From Saccopteryx bilineata (Eukaryota; Chordata; Mammalia; Chiroptera; Emballonuridae): a DNA stretch of 64,000 nt. Under the pieces are notes generated by a model that ran no database searches, was not told the DNA's origin, and saw nothing but the letters and a program-made list of their open reading frames with translations. Within the stretch, counting starts at the first letter, position 1, and each line of letters opens with the position of its first letter. The position numbers were made by a program, and so were the translations under genes. Shown piece after piece: positions 20,090-30,776 of this stretch. Location: NCBI RefSeq assembly GCF_036850765.1, contig NC_089492.1, forward strand, positions 162,934,296 to 162,998,295, in the 5' to 3' direction.

Positions 20090-20925
20090 AATAGAAAATG
20101 CAAATGTCCCTTAAACACATGAAAAAGTATGCAGTCTCATTAATCAGCACAAAAGGATACAAATTAAAACACCACAGTTATTTCTAATTCTACACTCACT
20201 AAATTAACAAAAATTGAAATAATTAAGAGCACCAGAGACAGCTAGGCTGTAAAGCAATTCTCATTCATTAGTAGAGGAAATGTTAGTTGGTGCAACCTCT
20301 TTGAAAAAGTTTGGTATTGCCTATGTGATTATACTTTGTGATTATAAATTCTGTTTCCACATATGTACACACCCTAGGGAGAAAATCTTGGACATTTGTT
20401 CACCAAGACATATAAAAATATCCCAAGCAACTTTGTTTATAATAACAAAAAGGAAAAAAACAAAATCTATAAATAATAAAATGGATAAATAAATTGTGGT
20501 ACATTTATAAAGTGGAGCACTATATAATAATAGAAATAAATTGCCCACAGCATTAACAGGGATGAGTCTCAAAAGCAAAAATTTTAGAGGAAGAAGCAAG
20601 TACAGAGAACACACATAGTATAATACAGTTCATAATAAATTTGAAAACAAGCAAAACTAAAGAATCTTGTCTCATAGGGATCCATATACAGGCAATAAAA
20701 TTATGTAAAAAGCAAGAAAATATTAAAACTATTGAAGATAGTGTCTGCCTCTGGAGAATGATGTGGGAGGGTCATAGATGGAACTTTCCAGCCACTGATA
20801 ATGTTCTAGTTATTAAATTGAGAGATGAATGCAAATTCTGCTTTATCATTATTCTTTCAATGGTACACATATATTTCACAGACTTTTTGTATTATAATTT
20901 ATTCACAATGAAAACTTTTAAGGAA
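20090..20925 (+). mobile_element. Decayed ancient L1 3' region
   Basis: Scattered forward ORF2-like landmarks occur in the right order: ACAAATTAAAACACCACAGT, GTTGGTGCAACCTCTTTGAA, CACATATGTACACACCCTAG, CAACTTTGTTTATAATAAC, ATGGATAAATAAATTGTGGT and GAGCACTATATAATAATAG. No frame survives. The divergence suggests an old L1M or HAL1-type element. Confidence 0.6.
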
Positions 20926-21837
20926 TAATAACCTTAAACTAAAGAAGTAACAACTGCACATTTTCACTGAGAATTTCTGCTGACTGTTAGTCAGCATGTG
21001 GTCCAGTGTCAGTAGGTTTCAGGAAGCAGGATCCCCTGCAGGGGCCAGCAGGAAAGGGAGAAAGCATTCGTGGAATTGTCCACAGTGGTTGGGATCCAGC
21101 GCAGAGGGCAGCTTCCCAGAGCTGCAGTCTCTCCACAACTGTTCACTGTAATCCCAAACCTGAGACAACAAGCAAAGAACCAAAGTTTAGCGACCAACCA
21201 ACCATCAGAACCCATGATGGGATCTTGGGAGAAAATGAGCAATACCAACTATCCTAGAAAATCCAAGTATTGCAATAGAATGGCCAAAATTTGACTGTCC
21301 TTACCTTTTCCAGTCTTTTCTTCTCACCTTACTTGTAAACTACTCAAAGGAAGTCTGTCTTCTACTTTCTCTGTTCTTTGTAACGTTTCTTTCACCCCTG
21401 ATAGCTTTTGAGTACAAATACATTGCCCAATAATGAGATAGATTCCTTCATAAATACATAATGCCATTTCTAATGTGCATGGTCCACTCTGAATAACTCT
21501 TTGGGACATATTTTCTTCAGAGCCAGCAGCCTTGATCAACCCCCAAATGCTGCTATTCTTCCAGGCATTTTGTAAACATATTTTTATGTCACACACACAT
21601 CCAAACATGCAAAACCAACCCCTTGACTCTAGAATCATACCTCCAGTTTTACTAAATCAGGACTGTTCACTTCAATCAACATCAGGTTCACTGGCTTTAC
21701 ACAGAATGACAATGCTTCCCAGAGAAGAGTGTTTTGTTCCATTAACATAATTGAAGATGTGCTTCAGTGTACAAAATCAATTCCAAGTCAGGGGCATTCT
21801 TAAAGCCCATGAATAGTTATGGGGTAATAAAAAGAGC
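20926..21837. other. Unique DNA, no gene recognised
   Basis: Moderately GC-balanced sequence with open frames of 70-100 codons on both strands at 21006-21640. None has a domain that I recognise or a convincing exon structure. Confidence 0.4.
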
Positions 21838-22052
21838 CCCAGATTTGGCATCAGTTCTGGGTTTGAAATCCAGTCTGCCATTTCCCAGCTGTGCTGCTAC
21901 CTTGAACAAGACTCAGTTTCTCTAGGTCTTATTTTCCTGAACTATTGATCTTTAAGAGGTGGCTGATCTCTAACATTGTTGCTGGAAGGATCAAATAAGT
22001 ATTACATAAAGTTGCTTTGTAAACTGTCATACACTGTGTAAATGTAAGAGTC
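21838..22052 (+). repeat. MIR SINE relic
   Basis: Forward MIR order: TCTGGGTTTGAAATCCAGTC, TGCCATTTCCCAGCTGTG, CTTGAACAAGACTCAGTTTC, TGCTGGAAGGATCAAATAAG, ACTGTCATACACTGTGTAAA. Confidence 0.8.
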
Positions 22053-22214
22053 TTAATTCTAAACCTAGAAAGCTTAAGTTGAGTTGCTTTTATAAGGGAT
22101 CAGGCTTCGGGATTAGAAATCTTTGTATCTCCTTTCCAGATCTACTTGCTTATCCAGGCAGTAATATTTCTCTAAACTTTGCTTTCCTTAGCTGGAATAT
22201 TGGATTAGTAATAG

Positions 22215-22423
22215 TACCGTATTTTTTGCTCCATAAGACACATGGCACTTTCCCCTTCACTTTTGGGGGAAAAAAGTGTGTCTTATGGAGCAAAAAATGC
22301 AGTATTTTATTAAATATTTTAACACACCATTTGGTTCAGAATATTTTTTTTTCTTATTTTCCTCCTTAAAACCCTAGATATGTCTTATGGTCAGGTGCGT
22401 CTTATGGAGTGAAAAATATGGTA
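22215..22423. mobile_element. Small inverted-repeat DNA element (MITE-like)
   Basis: The ends are inverted repeats: left 22215-22237 (TACCGTATTTTTTGCTCCAT...) and right 22401-22423, matching at 20 of 23 positions. A second inverted copy of the left end lies inside at 22277-22305, making the left 90 bp a near-palindrome around a C/G-rich loop, and a further TGTCTTATGG copy is at 22380. There is no coding capacity. TA stands at both ends, but a longer TSD is not clear. I do not assign a superfamily. Confidence 0.7.
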
Positions 22424-22705
22424 TATATTTCTTGGTGTCACAGTAAAGGGTTAAGTAAGATTATGTATGTAAATACTTGGTACTATCTTTGGAAATGGTA
22501 AGTACAAATAAATGTTTATGGTTATGTGCAATGAAATCCTTTCTTGGGCTCATGCAAATTAGGTATTCTCTATTTCTAAGATCATGGACATTTACTCATG
22601 AAATTACTAAAAATTGTGTTATTCTTAGAATTGAAAAATGAATGACCATGAACATACATATAGAAACATATCCAAAAATCACTTACTTAACATATTGCTG
22701 TTATA

Positions 22706-22905
22706 TTTGAGCCTCTATATCTGGGGCCAGGCACTGGCTAGACATTTTACAAACATAGCTAAATTAATCTTCACAGAAAGCCTACCAGGGGATTATTATT
22801 GCCAACTTCTAGAAAAGAAAGCTCCTCAGGGAAGTTCTGGAATTTGTCTGAGGTCACACAGCAAGCCAACATTTCAACTTAACAAGTATTTTGTCTGTTA
22901 GTCCC
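22706..22905 (+). repeat. MIR SINE relic
   Basis: Forward MIR landmarks: GGGGCCAGGCACTGGCTAGA, AATCTTCACAGAAAGCC, ATTATTATTGCCAACTTCTA and TCTGAGGTCACACAGCAAGC. Confidence 0.8.
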
Positions 22906-24468
22906 ATAATAGTCTTTTCTTTCATCTTCTTTTATTTTCCATCTCTTCTATTTTTCCTATTGTTCAAAGTTTTAACTCAAATGCAAATAGTTTATAGTGA
23001 TTAATGCAAGCAAAATCAGCTTGTATTGAATCTTTTGTGCTGCTGAATATATGAGTTATGAACAAAATAATGAGTAAATAGATATAAATATAGGTTGTGT
23101 TACTCCAGCAGTTCATCCTTGCAGTGTGGATACTTTTCTTGCTGTATACTTTGAAAGGAGCGTTGTGTGGGATGGGGGTGAGGAGTTGCCTTTTCTGTGC
23201 TGCAACGATGCCTCCATATTTGCACCAATCTAGTCCTAGCTGAGTCACCACTGATTCCACATATTGGAGAACAGAAGTTGGGAAATTTACAACCATCATT
23301 CAAGCATCAGTCAAAGATTGATTGAACACTGCTTTTGAGCAAGGGGTTGTATGATGTATTAAATATAAAAATAAGGTGGGCCATTTGTGTTGTGATTTTT
23401 TGGAAGGATGGCAGAGCAGGACCTGAACTCTCCTGTTATGCATTAATTATATGGAATCTAGAATTTGCACTGATTTTCTTTTCACAAGAAAGATATATAA
23501 TGAAATGTAAGTATTAATCTTTCTTGTGATGCTAACTTGGTAAACTCTACTACTGACATTTATAGAAACCTTTATTCTGATGTATATATCTTCATACTTT
23601 GAGAGGGGAAAAAACACACAGTTAAAATAGCTTTAAGCAAAAATGGAACCAACTGTGAAGATGTTTTGATGAACAAAACACTACAAGATAAATGCAGTCA
23701 ACCAGAGATGGTCAGATACTGTTTGACCATCTAGCTGACAAGCAGGGTTTTTAAGCAGAAACATTTCAATGGTATCACAAGGACAAAAAAATTCCATTAT
23801 CAATGTGACAATTACTCAAGAGCAGCATGATAGCATTGCATTTTTAGAAAGATTGTTTCACTAACAGATAGAAATTCTTTGAATTTGCTCTGAGAAAAAC
23901 AGGCCTCTGAAATCCTAATGCAGCCATGGAAGGCCTTACATGATAAAAAGAAACCAAAGATAAAAATTCTGTCATTCTTCACTCTCATGTCATCAGCAGT
24001 GGACATAGCTCCTTCACTGGTCTCTTTGTTCTCTTCAATCAGCCTGAAGGCAGTTAATAACATTATTAATCTTTTACCAGCCACAGTACCTTAAAACAAT
24101 TCAGACCATGTGTGCACATATTCTCCACCATGTGACTACAGCAGTCATAACAAAGATGTTGGAAAATGCAAACAGGTGCTAAAAGACCTAGTCAGAGTTA
24201 TTCAGAAGACTCTTTCACATAGAATGCCCCTATTTCAGTTTGTTGAATAGCTTGATGAACCAGGGATATGTGAGTGGCCACTTGTGGACAACTTCTGCTT
24301 GGTGACTGATCTTGGATTCCCTTAAAAATACAACTCCCCTCCTGTTTGAGACCTTTGGTTACATTCAGCACAGTATCAGCATTAAAATGTTGGCAGAGAA
24401 ACTGAATACAACCCCAAAAGAAGCTAAAAGATTATTTTGAATTTATTAGAAATGCAAGATTGATTCTT
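22906..24468. other. Repeat-poor DNA, no gene recognised
   Basis: About 1.5 kb without a named element. Open frames of 60-110 codons exist on both strands but show no domain, and the sequence is AT-rich. No splice-bounded exon can be argued. Confidence 0.45.
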
Positions 24469-24469
24469 T

Positions 24470-24638
24470 TTTATAATATACATATATTTAATTTATTTAT
24501 TAAATGTAATGCAGTGACATTGATATATCAGAGTACATATGTTGAGAGAAAACATCTCTTGATTATTTTGACATTTGATTGTGCTGTATACCCCTCCCCC
24601 AAAGCTAAATTGTCTTCTGTCACCTTCTATCTGGTTTT
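24470..24638 (-). mobile_element. Older L1 3' end, left part, host of L1-II
   Basis: The plus strand carries the complement of an L1 terminus: ATGCAGTGACATTGATATAT, GAGAGAAAACATCTCTTGAT, CCAAAGCTAAATTGTCTTCT, then CACCTTCTATCTGG, where L1-II enters. The right part is at 30280-30525. The left T-run marks its poly-A tail. Confidence 0.85.
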
Positions 24639-24651
24639 TTTTTTTAATAAA

Positions 24652-24905
24652 TTTTTATTAATGGTAATGGGATGACATTAATAAATCAGGGTACATATAT
24701 TCAAAGAAAACATGTCTAGGTTATTTTGTCATTAAATTATGTTGCATACCCCTCGCCCAAAGTCAGATTGTCCTCCGCCACCCTCTATCTAGTTCTCTGT
24801 GCCCCTCCCCCTCCCCATAACTCTTTCCCTCCCTCCCTCCCATGTCCTCCCTCCCCCCACCCCTGGTAACCACCACACTCTTGTCCATGTCTCTTAGTCT
24901 CATTT
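24652..24905 (-). other. L1-II 3' UTR
   Basis: On the sense (minus) strand it follows the ORF2 stop at 24906 and carries a G-rich tract (C-rich 24788-24862 on plus) and the conserved terminal block (TAATGTCATCCCATTACCAT on minus). It is homologous to the 3' UTR at 2784-3000. Confidence 0.8.
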
Positions 24906-27900
24906 TTATGTTCCACCAATGTATGGAATCATGTAGTTCTTGTTTTTTTCTGATTTACTTATTTCACTCCTTATAATGTTATCAAGATCCCACCATTTTG
25001 CTGTAAATGATCTGATGTCATCATTTCTTATGGCTGAGTAGTATTCCATAGTGTATATGTGCCACATCTTCTTTATCCAGTCTTCTATTGAAGGGCTTTT
25101 TGGTTGTTTCCATGTCTTGGCCACTGTGAACAGTGCTGCAATGAACATGGGGCTACATGTGTCTTCACGTATCAATGTTTCTGAGGTTTTGGGGTATATA
25201 CCCAGTAGAGGGATTGCTGGGTCATAAGGTAGTTCTATTTGCAGTTTTTTGAGGAACCACCATACTTTCCTCCATAATGGTTGTACTACTTTACAGTCCC
25301 ACCAACAGTGAATGAGGGTTCCTTTTTCTCCACAGCCTCTCCAACATTTGCTATTACCCGTCTTGTTGATAATAGCTAATCTAACAGGGGTGAGGTGGTA
25401 TCTCATTGTAGTTTTGATTTGCATTTCTCTAATAACTAATGAAGCTGAGCATCTTTTCATATATCTGTTGGCCATTTGTATCTCTTTCTGGGAGAAGTGT
25501 CTGTTCATGTCTTCTTCCCATTTTTTTATTGGATTGTTTGTTTGTTTGTTGTTGAGTTTTATGAGTTCTTTGTAAATTTTGGATATTAGGCCCTTATCTG
25601 AGCTGTTGTTTGAAAATATCATTTCCCATTTAGTTGGCTGTCTGTTTATTTTTATATCAGTTTCTCTTGCTGAGCAAAAACTTTTTATTCTGATGTAGTC
25701 CCATTCATTTATATTTGCCTTCACTTCTCTTGCCATTGGAGTCAAGTTCATAAAATGTTCTTTAAAACCCAGGTCCATGATTTTAGTACCTATGTCTTCT
25801 TCTATGTACTTTATTGTTTCAAGTCTTATATTTAGATCTTTGATCCATTTTGAATTAATTTTAGTACACGGGGACAGGCTGTAGTCGAGTTTCATTCTTT
25901 TGCATGTGGCTTTCCAGTTTTCCCAACACCATTTATTGAAGAGGCTTTCTTTTCTCCATTGTGTGTTGTTGGCCCCTTTATCAAAGATTATTTGACCATA
26001 TATATGTGGTTTTATTTCTGGGCTTTCTATTCTGTTCCATTGGTCTGAGTGTCTATTTTTCTGCCAATACCATGCTGTTTTGATTATCGTGGCCCTATAA
26101 TATAGTTTAAAGTCAGGTATTGTAATGCCCCCAGCTTCATTCTTTTTCCTTAGGATTGTTTTGGCTATTCGGGGTTTTTTATAGTTCCATATAAATCTGA
26201 TGATTTTTTGTTCCATTTCTTTAAAAAATCTCATAGGGATTTTGATGGGAATTGCATTAAATTTGTATATTGCTTTGGGTAATATGGCCATTTTGATTAT
26301 ATTTATTCTTCCTATCCAAGAACAAGGAATATTTTTCCATCTCATTGTATCTTTTTAGATTTCCCTTAACAATGCTTTGTAATTTTCATTATATAGGTCC
26401 TTTACATTCTTTGTTATGTTTATTCCTAGGTATTTTATTTTTTTTGTTGCAATCTTGAAGGGGATTATTTTTTTGAGTTCGTTTTCTAATATTTCATTGT
26501 TGGCATATAGAAAGGCTATGGACTTTTGTATGTTAATTTTGTATCCTGCGACCTTACTGTATTGGTTTATTGTTTCTAATAATCTTTTTGTGGAGTCCTT
26601 CGGGTTTTCGATGTATAGGATCATATCATCAGCAAAAAGTGATACCTTTACTTCTTCTTTTCCGATATGGATGCCTTTTATTTCTTTGTCTTGTCTGATT
26701 GCTCTGGCCAGAACTTCTAGCACCACGTTAAATAAGAGTGGAGAGAGTGGACAACCCTGTCTTGTTCCTGATTTAAGGTAGAAAGTCCTCAGTTTTATGC
26801 CGTTTAATAGGATGTTGGCTGATGGTTTATCATATATGGCCTTTATCATGTTGAGATATTTTTCTTCTATACCCATTTTGTTGAGAGTCTTAAACATAAA
26901 ATTGTGTTGTATTTTATCAAAAGCCTTTTCTGCATCTATTGATAAGATCATGTGGTTTTTGTTCTTTGTTTTGTTGATATGGTGTTTTACGTTAACCGTT
27001 TTGCGTATGTTGAACCATCCTTGAGATTCTGGAATGAATCCCACTTGATCATGATGTATTATTTTTTTAATATGTTGTTGTATTCGGTTTGCCAGTATTT
27101 TGTTTAGTATTTTAGCATCTGTATTCATTACAGATATTGGTCTGTAGTTTTCTTTCTTTGTGCCATCCTTGCCAGGTTTTGGTATGAGGGTTATGTTGGC
27201 CTCATAAAATGTGTTTGGAAGTATTGCTTCTTCTTCAATTTTTTGGAAGACTTTGAGTAGAATAGGAACCAAGTCTTCTTTGAATGTTTGATAGAATTCA
27301 CTAGTATAACCATCTGGGCCTGGACTTTTATTTTTGGGGAGGTTTTTAATAGTTTTTTCTATTTCCTCCCTGCTGATTGGTCTGTTTAGGCTTTCTGCTT
27401 CTTCATGACTCAGTCTAGGAAGGTTGTATTGTTCTAGGAATTTATCCATTTCTTCTAGATTGTTGTATTTGGTGGCATATAATTTTTCATAGTATTCTAC
27501 AATAATTCTTTGTATATCTATGATGTCTGTGGTGATCTCTCCTCTTTCATTTTGGATTTTATTTATTTGAGTCCTGTGTCTTTTTTCCTTGGTGAGTCTT
27601 GCTAAGGGTTTGTCAATTTTGTTGACCTTTTCAAAGAACCAGCTCCTTGTTTTATTGATTTTTTCTATAGTTTTTCTGTTCTCTATTTCATTTATTTCTG
27701 CTCTTATTTTTATTATCTCCTTTCTTCGGCTGGTTTTGGGTTGTCTTTGTTCTTCTTTTTCTAGTTCCTTAAGGTGTGAAGTTAAGTGGTTTACTTCAGC
27801 TCTCTCTTGTTTGTTCATATAGGCCTGAAGTGATATGAACTTTCCTCTTATTACTGCTTTTGCTGCATCCCAGAGATTCTGATATGTCGTATTTTCATTT

Positions 27901-28722
27901 TCATTTGTCTGTATATATCTTTTGATCTCTGCGCTTATTTCTTCTTTGACCCATTCATTTTTTAGAAGTATGTTGTTTAGTTTCCACATTTTTGTGGGTT
28001 TTTCCCCCTCTTTTTTGCAGTTGAATTCTAGTTTCAAGGCTTTATGATCAGAAAATATGCTTGGTACAATTTCAATTTTTCTAAATTTGCTGATATTGTC
28101 TTTGTGGCCCAACATACGGTCAATTCTTGAGAATGTTCCATGTACACTAGAGAAAAATGTATACTCTGTCGCTTTGGGATGAAGTGTCCTGTAGATGTCT
28201 ATCATATCCAGGTGTTCTAGCATTTCGTTTAAGGCCACTATATCTTTATTGATTCTCTGTTTGGATGACCGATCTAGAGCCGTCAGCGGTGTATTGAGGT
28301 CTCCAAGTATGATTGTATTTTTGTCAGTTTTTGTTTTAAGGTCAATAAGTAGCTGTCTTATATATTTTGGTGCATATATATGTCTTCTTGATTGTTATGT
28401 CTTCTTGATTCAACTTCCCCTTAATCATTATGAAATGACCATTTTTGTCTCTGAATACTTTTTCTGTCTTGTAGTCAGCATTATTAGATATGAGTATTGC
28501 TACACCTGCTTTTTTTTGGGTGTTGTTTGCTTGGAGTATTGTTTTCCAGCCTTTCACTTTGAATTTGTTTTTATCCTTGTTGCTTAGATGTGTTTCTTGT
28601 AGGCAGCATATAGTTGGATTTTCTTTTTTAATCCATTGTGCTACTCTGTGTCTTTTTATTGGTAAGTTTAATCCATTTACATTTAGTGTAATTATTGACA
28701 CTTGTGGGTTCCCTACTGCCAT
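24906..28722 (-). pseudogene. L1-II ORF2 (endonuclease/reverse transcriptase), two breaks
   Basis: ORF2p nicks target DNA and copies L1 RNA. From the Met at 28722 (MAVGNPQVSIITL) the endonuclease motifs [28 protein letters not shown] and [10 protein letters not shown] are followed by reverse transcriptase motifs [37 protein letters not shown] and the catalytic FADDMILY, then the C-terminal cysteine motif [18 protein letters not shown]. Two lesions are visible: a frameshift at about 28370-28410, where a 13-bp block is duplicated and nearby sequence lost, and an in-frame TAA at 26355-26357. The normal total length of about 1272 codons is kept. The start overlaps the 79-codon frame upstream by 10 nt. 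Confidence 0.94.
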
Positions 28723-28952
28723 TTTATAAATTGCTTTCTGTTAGTTTTGTATCTAGTTTGATTCTTCTCTTTTGTTTTTCTATCATTTGTTTTTGTTTGT
28801 TTGTGTTCCATACTTCTTTCCTCTGTTGCTACCTTTTTTAAGTCAAGTGTTTTTGTGGTGGTTTTTTTAAGGGTGGTTACCATTAAGTAATGAAAAGGGT
28901 ACCTACCATATTCATTGTAGTACCCTATCTTATAAGTATTTCTGCACTTCAT
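28713..28952 (-). CDS. 79-codon open frame in L1-II inter-ORF spacer
   Basis: It starts MKCRNTYKIG and ends IKWQ, 95 nt after the ORF1 stop, and its stop codon lies 10 nt inside ORF2. The partner frame in L1-I (12544-12783) has the same start, stop and length, with 50 of 79 residues identical. The start context has A at -3. The predicted product is basic and Lys/Thr-rich, with no recognised domain. Conservation of frame is notable, but the amino-acid identity does not exceed what neutral drift at this nucleotide identity could give. A role in stop-and-restart translation of ORF2 is an alternative to a real peptide. Confidence 0.35.
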   Translation of the reverse strand: MKCRNTYKIGYYNEYGRYPFHYLMVTTLKKTTTKTLDLKKVATEERSMEHKQTKTNDRKTKEKNQTRYKTNRKQFIKWQ

Positions 28953-29047
28953 CGTCCTTTGCTACTGTTAATCTCCAACCTCTCCCCCCTTTTTTTCCTT
29001 TGTTGTCACAGTTTAAGTTTGGTTTTATTGTGTTCTTGGTGGAGCTG

Positions 29048-30043
29048 TTACTTGTGGTGTTGTTTTCTTTTGTTCTTTGAATCTGGTTGGAAAACCCCCT
29101 TTAGTATTTCCTGGAGTGGGGGCTTTCTGTTGATAAATTCTCTCATCTTTTCTGTATTTGTGAATGTTTTTATATCTCCTTCATACTTGAAGGATAGCTT
29201 TGATGGGTATAGTATTCTTGGCTGAAAGTTCCTCTCTTTCAGGGCTTTAAATATTGGGGTCCATTCTCTTCTAACTTGTAGAGTTTCTGCTGAGAAATCT
29301 GATGATAATTTAATAGGCCTTCCTTTATATGTTGTACTCTTCTTTTCCCTGGCTGCCTTGAGAATTTTTTCTTTGTCATTGGTTTGTGTCATCTTTATTA
29401 TGATGTGCCTTGGAGTGGGTTTGTTGGGGTTAAGAAAACTCGGTGTTCTGTTTGCTTCTTGAATTTGAGGCTTTAGTTCCTTCCACAGGCTTGGGAAGTT
29501 CTCGTCTATTATTTGTTTGAGTATATTCTCCATTCCATTTTCTTTCTCTTCTCCCTCTGATATACCTATTATTCTTATGTTATTCTTTCTGATGGAGTCA
29601 GACAATTCCTGTAGGGCTTTCTCGTTTTTTATTATTTTTGAGTCTCTTTCTTCTTCTCTCTGTTGTGCCTCAAGTTGTTTGTCTTCTATTTCACTAATCC
29701 TATCTTCAATCTGGGCTGTTCTGTTAGCTAAGCTTGTTACCTCGTTTTTCAGCTCGTGAATTGAGTTTTTCATTTCTGTTTGATTTGTTTTTATAGTTTC
29801 AATTTCCTTGGTAATATATTCTTTGTGTTCATTGAGTTGTTTTCTGATCTCCCTATATTGCCTTTCTGTGTTTTCTTGTATCTCTCTGAGTATTTTTAAG
29901 ATTTCTATTTTAAATTCTCTGTCATTTAGCTCCAAGGCTTCCAATATGTTAAGTATTTTCTCCATAGATTTTTCCACATCTATTTGTGTTACCTCTCTTT
30001 CTTTTGTATCCATAATATTCGATTTCCTCTTTCTTATCGGCAT
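29048..30043 (-). CDS. L1-II ORF1 protein, open (331 aa)
   Basis: ORF1p binds L1 RNA as a trimer and is needed for retrotransposition. The frame is fully open. The chosen start is the Met of MPIRKRKSNIMDTKEREVTQ at 30043, because L1-I shares this start and the CTCAG-ATG context. An in-frame Met 27 codons upstream (30124) lies in the 5' UTR and is not shared with L1-I. The N-terminal third to half is a charged coiled coil (heptad-like stretch around residues 50-150). Next come NNIRIIGISEGEE (about residue 165-180), the RNA-recognition-type domain with FLNPNKPTPRHIIIKM (about 215-235), and the C-terminal domain with RREWTPIFKALKERN and PRILYPSKLSFKYEGD. The length is close to the 338 residues of human ORF1p. 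Confidence 0.92.
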   Translation of the reverse strand: MPIRKRKSNIMDTKEREVTQIDVEKSMEKILNILEALELNDREFKIEILKILREIQENTERQYREIRKQLNEHKEYITKEIETIKTNQTEMKNSIHELKNEVTSLANRTAQIEDRISEIEDKQLEAQQREEERDSKIIKNEKALQELSDSIRKNNIRIIGISEGEEKENGMENILKQIIDENFPSLWKELKPQIQEANRTPSFLNPNKPTPRHIIIKMTQTNDKEKILKAAREKKSTTYKGRPIKLSSDFSAETLQVRREWTPIFKALKERNFQPRILYPSKLSFKYEGDIKTFTNTEKMREFINRKPPLQEILKGVFQPDSKNKRKQHHK

Positions 30044-30279
30044 CTGAGGGTGGTCTTGTTGATAGCACACAGGCGCACAACCTCGCGGCTTGAATGAATG
30101 CCCCTGCGGTAGCTTCCTCCACACCCTCGTCTCTCAGATACAAGTGATAACAGTCCTTTCGCTATCAGTTTGTGTGGAACTCTGGAATGCTCCGAGGATA
30201 AATTTTTCTGTTTCTAGTTGATAAATTTGTTGTGATTTAGGGGAGAGCTGTCGGACGCGCTGCTCACGGCGCCATTTCC
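30044..30279 (-). promoter_or_regulatory. L1-II short 5' UTR / promoter region
   Basis: Only 236 bp separate the 5' end from ORF1. The first bases on minus read GGAAATGGCGCCGTGAGCAG, with a YY1-like AATGGCG as in L1-I. The next block (CTAGAAACAGAAAAATTTAT) aligns with L1-I at about 9105-9125, and the last block before the ATG (CTATCAACAAGACCACC) aligns with L1-I at 11427-11447. The 2.2 kb in between in L1-I is missing here. Confidence 0.7.
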
Positions 30280-30525
30280 TCTATCTGGTTTTCTTTGTGC
30301 CCCTCCCCTCCCCCAACCCCTCTCTCCTTCTTCACCCCCCTCCCCCCCTCCCCCATCCCCCACCCCTGTTGCCATCACATTCTTGTTCATGTCTCTGAGT
30401 CTCATTTTTATGTCCCTTCTATGTATGGATTCATATAGTTCTTAGTTTTTTTTCTGATTTACTTATTTCACTCCGTATAATGTTATCAAGGTCCATCCAT
30501 GTTATTGTAAATGATCCGATATGCA
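30280..30525 (-). mobile_element. Older L1 3' end, right part
   Basis: Starts with the L1-II TSD copy and continues the older L1 complement: C-rich tract (30298-30368), CACATTCTTGTTCATGTCTC, CATTTTTATGTCCCTTCTAT, TTATTTCACTCCGTATAATG and the end of ORF2 near TGTAAATGATCCGAT. It is a 5'-truncated copy whose total length without L1-II is about 415 bp. Confidence 0.85.
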
Positions 30526-30570
30526 TCAAGATGATGCTCTAACCAACTGAGCCATTGGCTAGCTCTTTTT
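30526..30570 (-). repeat. tRNA-like SINE head relic
   Basis: The plus strand reads GATGCTCTAACCAACTGAGC, the complement of a tRNA-type A-box region (GCTCAGTTGGTTAGAGCATC). Only about 45 bp remain, abutting the older L1. Confidence 0.45.
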
Positions 30571-30776
30571 GATTATGTTGTGGATGAGGTGACACTGCCC
30601 ATTCCACAGGGCCTGTTTAAGAATCAATCTTGCTACTGTGAACAATAGCCAGGTGTGGCCAGTTCAAACACAGCAAAGTCTCTTGTTTAGTAGCCAGATA
30701 TTGGCCATAGAGATGGAGAAAAATGCTCACTCAGAACAGTAGTTCAGATGATTTTAGTTGGTCAACTTGGGACTCT

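Larger units (their letters stand above)
24639..30279 (-). mobile_element. Full-length L1 LINE, L1-II (nearly intact)
   Basis: A minus-strand L1 of 5.64 kb running from a 236-bp 5' UTR through ORF1 (29048-30043), a 325-nt spacer, ORF2 (24906-28722), 3' UTR and poly-A (poly-T at 24639-24651). The TSD TCTATCTGGTTTT is at 24626-24638 and 30280-30292. It landed inside an older L1 lying in the same orientation. ORF1 is open and ORF2 has only one frameshift and one stop, making it the best preserved L1 here. Its 5' UTR is about ten times shorter than that of its relative L1-I. Confidence 0.96.

Noticed and set aside
23812..24084. 90-codon minus frame as an exon
   Set aside because: AT-rich, no domain, no splice context.
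25312..30047. Plus-strand open frames through L1-II (e.g. 28195-28587, 26416-26781)
   Set aside because: They are antisense shadows of ORF1 and ORF2.
30016..30124. Start of L1-II ORF1 at the upstream Met (30124), giving 358 residues
   Set aside because: The extra 27 codons lie in the 5' UTR and are not shared with L1-I, whose ORF1 starts at the MPLRRRKS Met.
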